NCBI RefSeq assembly: GCF_001949125.1
Contig: NZ_MSTI01000004.1
Location: 1 to 8,917 of the forward strand
Reading direction: 5' to 3'
DNA length: 8,917 bases
Origin: Deinococcus marmoris
GTDB lineage: Bacteria; Deinococcota; Deinococci; Deinococcales; Deinococcaceae
The position numbers were made by a program, and so were the translations under genes. Position 1 is the first letter of the stretch. Each line of letters starts with the position of its first letter. Positions 1 to 5,729 of the stretch are shown here, in pieces. The notes beneath the pieces were generated by a model, which was given only the letters and a program-made list of their open reading frames with translations, was not told where the DNA came from and searched no databases.

Positions 1-604
1 CCTCCTGGGGAAGCGGCGTTCCCGTCTCCATGCCGATGGAGGGTTCGAGAGTACCGAGTTCATCCAGGGTGTGCTGAGCCGGGGGTTGGACATCGTGGTG
101 GGCGTACGTTGCAACCGCAAGCTGGAGGATGGCCGCCAGATGCGTGACCTGATGGTCCGGGGGAGCCTGGTCAAGCCCACAGGGCTTGATCAGGCCATGT
201 GCGTTTCCTGGGTCTGGCTCTACCGCAACAAGGAGCCAGAGCAACGCTTTGTCATGTCGAATCTTGACCTGGGCGGCAAGTATCTCGCACGAGTAGGGAA
301 ACGCCGCTGGCGAATCGAAGCCTTTTTCAAAACGGTCAAGGGCCGCTTCGGACTTGAACGCTTTGCGCAGCACAGCAAGCAGGGTGTCCTGCGCTGGTGG
401 TGCCTCTCCGGCTTGGCTTTCTTGCTCTGTCATCTCCAGGACCTTGACCTCCCTCTTCGCCTGCCGGGCATATGGCCGGACTGGGGCGATCTGGCGAGAA
501 CCGTGAGGTTCTCGTTCGTCCCCGACGTGCATCGTCGTGCGCTTCAATTGGAGCTAGACGCGCTTGATGCCTTCCAGCACGCATCCCCTGCCCTCATTCT
601 CTAA
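1..604 (+). mobile_element. Right part of an IS4-like insertion sequence
   Basis: The left edge of the window lies inside an insertion sequence, shown by the transposase reading frame that is open from the first bases and stops at 602-604. The right terminal inverted repeat should lie shortly after the stop codon. I could not place it, because the other end of the element is outside the window. The element boundary given here is therefore only the end of the transposase gene. Confidence 0.6.
2..604 (+). CDS. IS4-like DDE transposase, C-terminal part (5' end outside window)
   Basis: This is the C-terminal 200 residues of a cut-and-paste transposase with an RNase H-like DDE core, which cuts and joins the ends of its own insertion sequence. 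The frame is open from base 2, so the gene starts before the window. An HADGGF motif (Asp codon at 35-37) fits the second catalytic Asp. The RWRIEAFFKTVK motif (Glu codon at 314-316) fits the catalytic Glu region, with the R(3)E(6)K spacing of the IS4 family. The family's usual Tyr two residues before that Arg is not seen at the expected place. A hydrophobic stretch (nt 395-455) and a short charged tail follow, as is usual for these proteins. The visible part has no frameshift or internal stop, so the copy may be intact. IS4 is my best family call; a related DDE family is possible. Confidence 0.85.
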   Translation, partial: LLGKRRSRLHADGGFESTEFIQGVLSRGLDIVVGVRCNRKLEDGRQMRDLMVRGSLVKPTGLDQAMCVSWVWLYRNKEPEQRFVMSNLDLGGKYLARVGKRRWRIEAFFKTVKGRFGLERFAQHSKQGVLRWWCLSGLAFLLCHLQDLDLPLRLPGIWPDWGDLARTVRFSFVPDVHRRALQLELDALDAFQHASPALIL

Positions 605-750
605 ACTGCAAGATGTCAGTTGAGGTTGCGTTCGGGCAGCAAAAGGGCAGGGAGGCAGCGCTGCGCCAGGCACGAGTTCTCAGATGTGGGTGGCGGAAGA
701 GGGCGGCAGCGTCCGGGTCTGATGCCCTGCTTCATCACGCCGAATGCGGC

Positions 751-772
751 CCGTCCGCTTCGCGCCGGACGG
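751..772 (+). repeat. GC-rich hairpin (possible terminator or structured RNA)
   Basis: CCGTCCG (751-757) and CGGACGG (766-772) are perfect inverted repeats around an 8-base loop. There is no T-run after it on the plus strand, so it is a weak candidate for an intrinsic terminator of the transposase gene 150 bp upstream. Confidence 0.4.
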
Positions 773-1113
773 CCTTCGGTTGCTGCTTGGTTGACGAGAA
801 TAGGCACTGAACGAGGCAAGAAGGCTTGGCTTTTCGCTCCTTGCGGGGGAGGCTGGGAGGGGGGAAACGCAAACGACGTCCCAGCGCTATCCGAAGAAAA
901 TGATTTCTCCCAGAAACTGACATGAAAGATAAGATGAGAGCCTTACATACATCACCCAGCCTTGCGGGGTGGCGGGCGCAGCTCACCCTTTTCCCGGACG
1001 ATAGAGACGCTCCATTCAGCCTTCTCTTCACTTCGGCAAAGGCGACACACCGACAAACCCGCCCCAACCCCGCCTCCCCTAACCTCCCACTCCCACCGAG
1101 TTAGTGTCCGGCG

Positions 1114-1126
1114 TACACTGTTTGCC
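1114..1126 (+). promoter_or_regulatory. Probable -10 box of apgM, leaderless layout
   Basis: TACACT (1114-1119) ends 7 nt before the apgM ATG, which puts the transcription start at or next to the A of the ATG. No purine-rich Shine-Dalgarno sequence lies in the preceding bases. A good -35 hexamer is not visible at 16-18 nt spacing. A leaderless transcript is common in deinococci. Confidence 0.55.
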
Positions 1127-2359
1127 ATGAGTGACCTGTTGCAGACGATCCGTGGGCTGTCCAAGAAGACCGAGAGCAAGATCGTGATGGTGGTGCTGGA
1201 CGGTGTGGGGGGCCTGCCGCTGGAACTGAACGGCGAGACCGAGCTGGCCACGGCCAAGACGCCCAATCTGGACGCGCTGGCCGCCCAGTCGCAACTGGGA
1301 CAGGTGGAACTGGTGGGCGCAGGCATCACCCCCGGCAGCGGCCCCGGCCACCTGAGCCTGTTCGGCTACGATCCGCTGGACTACGTGGTGGGGCGCGGGG
1401 CGCTGAGTGCCGTGGGCATCGGCGTCAAGCTGAACAAGGGCGATGTGGCAGTGCGCGGCAACTTCGCCACGCTGGGCGCAGGCCGCATCGTGGAAGACCG
1501 CCGCGCGGGCCGCCCCAGCAACGAGAAGAATGCGGAAGTGGTGGCGCAGCTCAAGGCCGCTATCCCCGAGATCGATGGCGTGCCCGTCGAGATCTACACC
1601 GAATCCGAACACCGTTTCGTGGTGGTCTTCCGCGCGCAGAACGGTGAGGTGCTGGGCGCGAACATCAGCGACGTGGACCCCCAGGACACCGGGGTGCAGC
1701 CGCTGAGGGCCGAGGCGCACGACGACGCCAGCGGGAAAACCGCCGGGCTGGTCAACGCCTTCGTGGAGCGGGCCGAGGCGGCGCTGAAGGACGACGCACA
1801 GGTCAACGGCGTGCTGTTCCGGGGCTACAGCGACGTGCCGCACTTCCCCAGCTTCGCGGACGTGTATCAACTGGACGCCGCCTGCATCGCCTCCTACCCC
1901 ATGTACAAGGGGCTGGCCAGTCTGGTGGGCATGCAGGTGCTGGACGTGCCCGGCGAGGAAGACGCGCTGGACGGCAAGGTGCAGGTGCTGCGCGACAACT
2001 GGGACAAACACGATTTCTTCTTCTTCCACGTCAAGAAGACCGACAGCACGGGCGAGGACGGCGATTTTAAGGCCAAGGTCAAGAAGATCGAACTGTTCGA
2101 CGCCCTGCTGCCCGACATTCTGGCGCTGAAGCCGGACGTGCTGTGCATCGTCGGCGATCACAGCACGCCCAGCAAGCTCTCCAGCCACTCGTGGCACCCG
2201 GTCCCGGTGCTGGTCCGCAGCGATCACGGGCGCAAGGACCTGACGGCCCGCTACACCGAGGAAGAGGCCCAGAAGGGCAGCCTGGGGCTGCGGCGCGGCC
2301 CGGACCTGATGCCGATCCTGATGGCCAACGCGCTGAAGCTGAACAAGTACGGCGCGTGA
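1127..2359 (+). CDS. apgM: 2,3-bisphosphoglycerate-independent phosphoglycerate mutase, archaeal type
   Basis: A 410-aa cytosolic enzyme that interconverts 3-phosphoglycerate and 2-phosphoglycerate in glycolysis and gluconeogenesis. It belongs to the alkaline phosphatase superfamily and uses two divalent metal ions and a phosphoserine intermediate. The N-terminal metal motif VVLDGVGG has Asp25. [16 protein letters not shown] (68-83) carries the expected nucleophile Ser71 and is diagnostic for the ApgM family rather than the unrelated-length GpmI form. Further metal and substrate residues lie in [13 protein letters not shown] (301-313), GDHSTPSK (from 343) and HSWHPVPV (354-361). Length is normal for the family. 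I chose ATG 1127 because the protein then begins a few residues before the first conserved strand and because of the -10 box just upstream. The frame stays open back to about 962, but that extension is C-rich, low-complexity and unlike the family. A hairpin at 2430-2460 probably ends the transcript. Confidence 0.95.
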   Translation: MSDLLQTIRGLSKKTESKIVMVVLDGVGGLPLELNGETELATAKTPNLDALAAQSQLGQVELVGAGITPGSGPGHLSLFGYDPLDYVVGRGALSAVGIGVKLNKGDVAVRGNFATLGAGRIVEDRRAGRPSNEKNAEVVAQLKAAIPEIDGVPVEIYTESEHRFVVVFRAQNGEVLGANISDVDPQDTGVQPLRAEAHDDASGKTAGLVNAFVERAEAALKDDAQVNGVLFRGYSDVPHFPSFADVYQLDAACIASYPMYKGLASLVGMQVLDVPGEEDALDGKVQVLRDNWDKHDFFFFHVKKTDSTGEDGDFKAKVKKIELFDALLPDILALKPDVLCIVGDHSTPSKLSSHSWHPVPVLVRSDHGRKDLTARYTEEEAQKGSLGLRRGPDLMPILMANALKLNKYGA

Positions 2360-2429
2360 GGCGGGAACTCATTTGAATTTGATCTCTGGAGGGCAACTTA
2401 AGCCCGTGTGAGAGCGGGTAAAAGCAGCG

Positions 2430-2465
2430 AGGGCGGTGGACGAGGGTGTCCTGCCGCCCTTTCTC
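2430..2465 (+). terminator. Probable intrinsic terminator after apgM
   Basis: AGGGCGG (2430-2436) pairs with CCGCCCT (2454-2460). GGAC (2438-2441) pairs with GTCC (2448-2451) above a small internal loop, with a 6-base apical loop. TTTCTC follows directly, a short and imperfect U-tract. It lies 70 nt after the apgM stop codon. Confidence 0.6.
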
Positions 2466-2710
2466 CGTGTTGTCGGGCCACAAAACCACTTAGACGCCTC
2501 TGAAGCGGGTGTTACGGCCATGCGAAACCTCTCAGGATTGGGTAAAGGGTTGTCCAGGGCGGCCTTTAGCTGGCTACCATTCTTCTTCCGGGTCACTGCG
2601 GCAGCATGGGCACCACGAACGGAAGACAGGTCACAGAGCAGCACCGTCAGCAATGACAGCCAGAAATGGCAGCGCTGTGCCCCGTCGCCTGACCGTTCAC
2701 TGAAAGTCCA

Positions 2711-2726
2711 GCCGCCATCAGGCGGC
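2711..2726 (+). promoter_or_regulatory. Leader hairpin before the PRC/DUF2382 gene
   Basis: GCCGCC (2711-2716) and GGCGGC (2721-2726) form a perfect 6-bp stem with an ATCA loop. It sits 9 nt before the AAAGGAG ribosome site and has no T-run after it, so it is not a terminator. It could stabilise the mRNA 5' end or affect ribosome loading. Confidence 0.4.
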
Positions 2727-2735
2727 ACCCCCCAC

Positions 2736-2742
2736 AAAGGAG
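2736..2742 (+). promoter_or_regulatory. Strong Shine-Dalgarno site
   Basis: AAAGGAG lies 6 nt before ATG 2749 and fixes that start. It contrasts with the leaderless layout of four other genes in the window. Confidence 0.85.
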
Positions 2743-2748
2743 ATTCAC

Positions 2749-3603
2749 ATGGCCCGTTTAATGCCCCTGTCCGATATCACTGCCCAGCACTCCGACGTTC
2801 TCGGCAACGACTACTACGATCCCACCGGGCAGACCGCCTACGGGATGAACGGCGACAAGATCGGCACCATCCGTGGCGCACTCGCCGAACCCGAAACCGG
2901 CAAGATCCGTTTCCTGCTGGTCGATGTGGGCGGCTGGTTCTCCAGCAAGGAAGTCGTGGTGCCCGTGGGCATGTCCACCTTCGAGGGCGATGAAGTCCAC
3001 TTCACCAACCTGACCAAAGAGCAGGTCGGCGACATGCGCGAGTACCGCACGGGTGAGGAGTACAGCGACGACGCCCAGATGTCCGACGAGCGTGTGCTGC
3101 GCGCCGCCAATACCGACATGCAGGTCGATGAGAGCCAGTACGCCGCCAAGGCCGGCTACCGCGAAGACGACGCCATGTACCAGACCCCCGACAAGCTGCG
3201 CCTCCTGGAAGAGCGTCTGGTCGTCAACAAGGACCGCTTCGTGGCGGGCAGCGTGGAAGTCGGCAAGCGCGTCGAAACCCACCAGGAAAACGTGAACGTG
3301 GATCTGGCGCGTGAAGAAGTGGTCATCGAGCGTCACGCCGTCACCGACGCGCAGGCCGTGGAAGGCGCAGTGCTGGGTGCCGATTCCAAGACCATGCGCA
3401 TCGATCTGGAAGCCGAGCGCGCCAACGTGAGCAAGCAGGCGTTCGTGACCGAGGAAGTCACGGTGGGCAAGCGCGAAGTCACCGACTCGCAGACCGTGAC
3501 CGAGACCGTGGGCCGCGAGGTGCTGGAAGTGACCAAGAGCGGCGACGTGCGCCTGGACAGCGACGGCAAGCCGATGATGGACGACACGAACCGCAAGGTC
3601 TGA
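2749..3603 (+). CDS. PRC-barrel and DUF2382 (YsnF/AvaK) stress protein
   Basis: A 284-aa soluble protein with no signal peptide or membrane segment. Residues about 20-90 form a PRC-barrel ([11 protein letters not shown] then a hydrophobic strand, [10 protein letters not shown] and KEVVVPV), a small beta-barrel found in RimM, photosynthetic reaction centre H subunit and stress proteins. Residues about 100-148 are an acidic linker. Residues about 150-262 are a DUF2382 domain made of alternating charged beta-strand repeats, starting [20 protein letters not shown] (150-169). Proteins with this architecture are linked to general stress responses; in Deinococcus radiodurans I recall a relative (DR1314) tied to heat stress. 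Molecular function is unknown. The start is fixed by AAAGGAG 6 nt upstream. The gene is followed by a strong terminator and then by a shorter DUF2382 paralogue, which suggests duplication with loss or gain of the PRC domain. Confidence 0.88.
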   Translation: MARLMPLSDITAQHSDVLGNDYYDPTGQTAYGMNGDKIGTIRGALAEPETGKIRFLLVDVGGWFSSKEVVVPVGMSTFEGDEVHFTNLTKEQVGDMREYRTGEEYSDDAQMSDERVLRAANTDMQVDESQYAAKAGYREDDAMYQTPDKLRLLEERLVVNKDRFVAGSVEVGKRVETHQENVNVDLAREEVVIERHAVTDAQAVEGAVLGADSKTMRIDLEAERANVSKQAFVTEEVTVGKREVTDSQTVTETVGREVLEVTKSGDVRLDSDGKPMMDDTNRKV

Positions 3604-3617
3604 TCTCAGGGCTGCGG

Positions 3618-3660
3618 GGCAGGGCGACTTCTCAAGGGAGGTCGCCCTGCCTTCTTCTCT
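3618..3660 (+). terminator. Strong intrinsic terminator between the two DUF2382 genes
   Basis: An 11-bp perfect stem, GGCAGGGCGAC (3618-3628) with GTCGCCCTGCC (3641-3651), has a 12-base loop and is followed by the T-rich tail TTCTTCTCT (3652-3660). It begins 15 nt after the stop codon of the first DUF2382 gene. It implies that the downstream paralogue has its own promoter or depends on readthrough. Confidence 0.88.
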
Positions 3661-3696
3661 CAGGTAGGTTCTCCCAATAGATTTTCCCAGACAGGC

Positions 3697-3701
3697 AGGA
3701 G
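3697..3701 (+). promoter_or_regulatory. Shine-Dalgarno site of the second DUF2382 gene
   Basis: AGGAG lies 5 nt before ATG 3707 and supports that start. No clear promoter can be read between the terminator tail (ending 3660) and this site. Confidence 0.75.
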
Positions 3702-3706
3702 CTGAA

Positions 3707-4210
3707 ATGACAGACCAACGCAAGGACAGATTCGATGGGCCGCTGACTGGGACTGAGCTGGAAACCCAGACCACGCAGCTTCAAGGCGTCCAGCTTCAGG
3801 GCATGATCGAACTGCGCGAGGAACGCCTGATCGTCGAGAAGGAACGGGAAGTGGCGGGCAGCGTCGCCTTCACCCGCGAGGTCCGGCGCGAGACCGTGCA
3901 GATGCCCGTGGAACTGGTCACCGAGGTGCTGATCATCGAACACCTGGGCACCGGCGCGGCGGACGGCGGCCACATCATCACCCTGGACGGCACGCCACTG
4001 GCCCCCGGCGAACGACGCGAACTGCTGGTCTACCGCGAAGAGGCGCGGATCGAGAAGCGCGTGGTGGTCCGCGAGCAGATCAGCATCGGCAAGCGGCAGG
4101 TCATCGAGACCCGGACCTTCGACGCCACGCTGGCCCACGAGGAACTGGTGGTCACCCCAGAGGGCGACGTGCAGGTCTTCGAGCAACCCGCCGGAGAGCA
4201 GAAGCTCTAG
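3707..4210 (+). CDS. Stand-alone DUF2382 (YsnF/AvaK-like) stress protein
   Basis: A 167-aa highly charged soluble protein. Residues 1-35 are a polar, Gln/Thr-rich lead without a PRC-barrel. Residues about 36-150 are DUF2382. ELREERLIVEKEREVAGSV (35-53) matches the corresponding stretch of the upstream protein ([15 protein letters not shown]), and a second unit ends ISIGKRQVIETRTF (125-138). The two genes are therefore paralogues. DUF2382 proteins are associated with stress response but have no established biochemical activity. The gene ends only 4 bp from the stop codon of the convergent MocR gene, leaving no room for a separate terminator, so transcripts from the two strands probably overlap at their 3' ends. 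The upstream terminator suggests separate control from the first paralogue. Confidence 0.85.
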   Translation: MTDQRKDRFDGPLTGTELETQTTQLQGVQLQGMIELREERLIVEKEREVAGSVAFTREVRRETVQMPVELVTEVLIIEHLGTGAADGGHIITLDGTPLAPGERRELLVYREEARIEKRVVVREQISIGKRQVIETRTFDATLAHEELVVTPEGDVQVFEQPAGEQKL

Positions 4211-4214
4211 CCGT

Positions 4215-5624
4215 TCAGGCCAGCCGCTCCCGTCCCTGGCGTGATTGAAATTCGTCCCAGGCGGCTTTCAGGCGCAGCACGGCTTCGGGCAACCGGGCCG
4301 GGTCCAGCGTGAAGGGCAGGCGCAGAAAACTATCGGGCAGGGTATCGACTCCCATTGACGCGCCGGGGAACAGCCGCACGCCGTACCGCGCCGCGCAGAG
4401 GGTGAAGGCGCTGGTCTGGCGGGTGGGCAACTTCACCCACAGGAACTGCCCGCCGCCCGGCACGGTAAAACGCCATTCGGGCAGATGCAGGCGCAGCAGT
4501 TCGGCCAGCAGATCGCGGGCGGGCGTCACGGCCTCGCGCCGCTGTTGCCGCAGCCGGGGCAGGTCCTGAAGCAGGTTCAGGGCGATGTGCTGCCCTGGCA
4601 GACTGCTGCCGAAATCGGAGAGGGTCCGGGCCTGCCCCACCGGCCCCGCGTGCGCCGCTGGCACGCGCACCCAGCCCACCCGCAGCCCCGCCCAGTACAG
4701 CTTGCTCAGCGAGCCGACATTGAAGATCGGCGCGTCGGGGGCGAAGGTGGAGATACGCGGCGGCGCTGCCGTCTCGAAACCAAGATCGATCAGGGTGTCG
4801 TCCTCGATGGTGGGCAGATTCGCGTCGGCCACGGCGGCGGCGATCTTTTCCCTGGCGCGGATGGGCATGACCGTCCCTGTGGGGTTCTGGAACGTGGGGG
4901 TCAGGAAGGCCAGACGTGGCGAATGCTGCTTTACGGCCCCCGCGAAAGCCACAGCCTCCACGCCCTGCGCCGTAACAGGCACGCCCACCGTTTCGGCCCC
5001 CGCCGCGCGGAAGGCGTCGATGGCTCCGAAATAGGTGGGGGTTTCCAGCAGCATCCGGTCACGGGGGCGCAGAAAGACATTTGCCAGCAGCGAGATGGCC
5101 CCCTGCGCGCCGCTGGTGATCAGGACCATTTCCGGCGTGGTGGGCAGGCCCCCCTGCGTGTAGATCTCGGCCAGCAGGGCACGGAGATCGGGCAGGCCCA
5201 GTGGGTAATACAGCGACTCTTCAAAGGCGTCCAGGGCGGCCTCGCGCATCTCCTGCCGCTGGGTGTCATGCAGCAGTGGAACAGCGATGGTGAAATCGAA
5301 TTCCTCTCCGCCCTGGGCCAAGACGGACGGTGTCCGCAGGGCCAGCAGGTTCGCTCCACGCGGCGCGCCAGCCGCCACCCGCGTGCCACTGCCGCGTTTG
5401 CGGGTGATCCAGCCGCCGCCCTCCAACGCGTCATAGGCGGCCACCACCGTGCTGCGGCTGATGCCCAGCAACCCCGCCAGTGCCCGCTCTGCTGGCAAGG
5501 GTTCGGCGGGCAGAAGCTGACCGCTGCGAATAACTGCGCGCACGGCCTCGGCCAGCAGGTCATACAGCGGCCCGTCGCCCGCCCTCCAGCCGGAGAGCAG
5601 CGCAGACCAGCGGAGAGCGTCCAT
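4215..5624 (-). CDS. MocR-family transcriptional regulator (GntR wHTH plus aminotransferase-like PLP domain)
   Basis: A 469-aa DNA-binding regulator of the MocR/GabR/PdxR class. Residues about 18-83 are a GntR-type winged helix (LPAERALAGLLGISRSTVVAAYDALEGGGWI, read as two adjacent segments). After a linker, residues about 115-460 form a fold-type I aminotransferase domain. The PLP-site residues are retained: NPTG (247-250), Asp275 in the IEDD motif, Lys308 in NVGSLSKLYW, and the substrate-carboxylate Arg435 in FLRLPF. Such proteins bind PLP and use it as a sensor rather than as a catalyst. I chose ATG 5624 because TATGCT lies 6 nt upstream in a leaderless layout. A GTG at 5645 would add seven residues but overlaps a repeat and the -10 box. 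The gene is divergent from a BenE-type transporter with four TGGACT boxes between them, so autoregulation and control of the transporter are likely. The effector is unknown. Confidence 0.9.
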   Translation of the reverse strand: MDALRWSALLSGWRAGDGPLYDLLAEAVRAVIRSGQLLPAEPLPAERALAGLLGISRSTVVAAYDALEGGGWITRKRGSGTRVAAGAPRGANLLALRTPSVLAQGGEEFDFTIAVPLLHDTQRQEMREAALDAFEESLYYPLGLPDLRALLAEIYTQGGLPTTPEMVLITSGAQGAISLLANVFLRPRDRMLLETPTYFGAIDAFRAAGAETVGVPVTAQGVEAVAFAGAVKQHSPRLAFLTPTFQNPTGTVMPIRAREKIAAAVADANLPTIEDDTLIDLGFETAAPPRISTFAPDAPIFNVGSLSKLYWAGLRVGWVRVPAAHAGPVGQARTLSDFGSSLPGQHIALNLLQDLPRLRQQRREAVTPARDLLAELLRLHLPEWRFTVPGGGQFLWVKLPTRQTSAFTLCAARYGVRLFPGASMGVDTLPDSFLRLPFTLDPARLPEAVLRLKAAWDEFQSRQGRERLA

Positions 5625-5638
5625 CCACCCAGCATAGC

Positions 5639-5707
5639 AGTCCACTTACAGCATTAGTCCAGACAAGCAGTCCAATGGGCAGGCCATTGCCACTAGGCAA
5701 CAGTCCA
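5639..5707 (-). repeat. Four direct repeats of TGGACT (probable MocR operators)
   Basis: On the minus strand TGGACT occurs at 5702-5707, 5669-5674, 5656-5661 and 5639-5644, all in the same orientation. The first two share the longer core ATTGGACTG. The fourth reads AAGTGGACTG. Start-to-start distances are 33, 13 and 17 bp; the first, second and fourth copies are 33 and 30 bp apart, near three helical turns. About four copies would be expected by chance in the whole window on both strands, so four within 69 bp is a clear cluster. MocR regulators typically bind direct repeats, and these resemble the PdxR motif as I remember it (AAAGTGGWCTA). Confidence 0.7.
5687..5700. repeat. Inverted repeat TTGCC-ACTA-GGCAA in the divergent promoter
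   Basis: A perfect 5-bp inverted repeat with a 4-base centre lies between the first and second TGGACT boxes. It could be a site for a second, dimeric regulator or part of the MocR operator. Confidence 0.4.
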
Positions 5708-5729
5708 ATCGCGGAGCAAAATTGACAGC

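Larger units (their letters stand above)
605..1126. other. Non-coding stretch between transposase and apgM
   Basis: I see no convincing gene in these 522 bases. Short open frames exist on both strands, but none has a recognisable protein, a good ribosome site and a sensible start together. The stretch presumably contains the right end of the left insertion sequence. It also has a 7-bp perfect hairpin (751-772), an AT-richer pocket (890-955) holding a small palindrome (AGAAA-ATGA-TTTCT, 895-908), and a C-rich run before apgM (about 1055-1100). The last 13 bases carry the probable apgM -10 box. It may hold decayed coding sequence or a small RNA; I cannot tell from sequence alone. Confidence 0.5.
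2360..2748. other. Intergenic region upstream of the PRC/DUF2382 gene
   Basis: These 389 bases lie between apgM and the first stress gene. They hold a terminator-like hairpin (2430-2460), a perfect 6-bp hairpin (2711-2726) and a strong ribosome site (2736-2742). Open frames on both strands cross the stretch, but their products look like random translation. A weak promoter candidate is TTGTCC (2550-2555) with TACCAT (2575-2580), spacer 19 nt, which would give a leader of about 160 nt. I would not rely on it. Composition is less GC-biased than the neighbouring genes, so an old insertion remnant is possible. Confidence 0.5.
5625..5729. promoter_or_regulatory. Divergent promoter-operator region between the MocR and BenE genes
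   Basis: For the regulator (minus strand), TATGCT (5631-5636) lies 6 nt before its ATG, with the -35-like TGGACT (5656-5661) at 19 nt spacing. For the transporter (plus strand), CAAAAT (5717-5722) lies 7 nt before its GTG, with no clear -35. Between and across these sit four TGGACT boxes and one inverted repeat, listed separately. One box lies between -10 and -35 of each promoter, the position expected for a repressor or autoregulator. Confidence 0.65.

Noticed and set aside
962..1126. N-terminal extension of ApgM by 55 residues
   Set aside because: The extension is Pro/Ser/Arg-rich low-complexity sequence unlike the family. The ATG at 1127 gives the normal length and has a fitting -10 box.
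2436..2993. 185-codon plus-strand frame overlapping the start of the PRC/DUF2382 gene
   Set aside because: It overlaps a well-supported gene in another frame, its product has no recognisable pattern, and it has no good ribosome site.
2758..4186. Long minus-strand frames opposite the two DUF2382 genes
   Set aside because: Their His/Leu/Ala/Val-rich products are typical antisense shadows of high-GC genes. The plus-strand proteins are clearly real.
4485..5657. 390-codon plus-strand frame opposite the MocR gene
   Set aside because: It is a shadow: Gly/Gln/Arg/His-rich with no family pattern, opposite a gene whose catalytic-site motifs are intact.
5722..5727. Perfect TTGACA hexamer just before the transporter start
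   Set aside because: As a -35 it would place transcription inside the gene, and no -10 box lies at the right distance downstream. It is probably chance.
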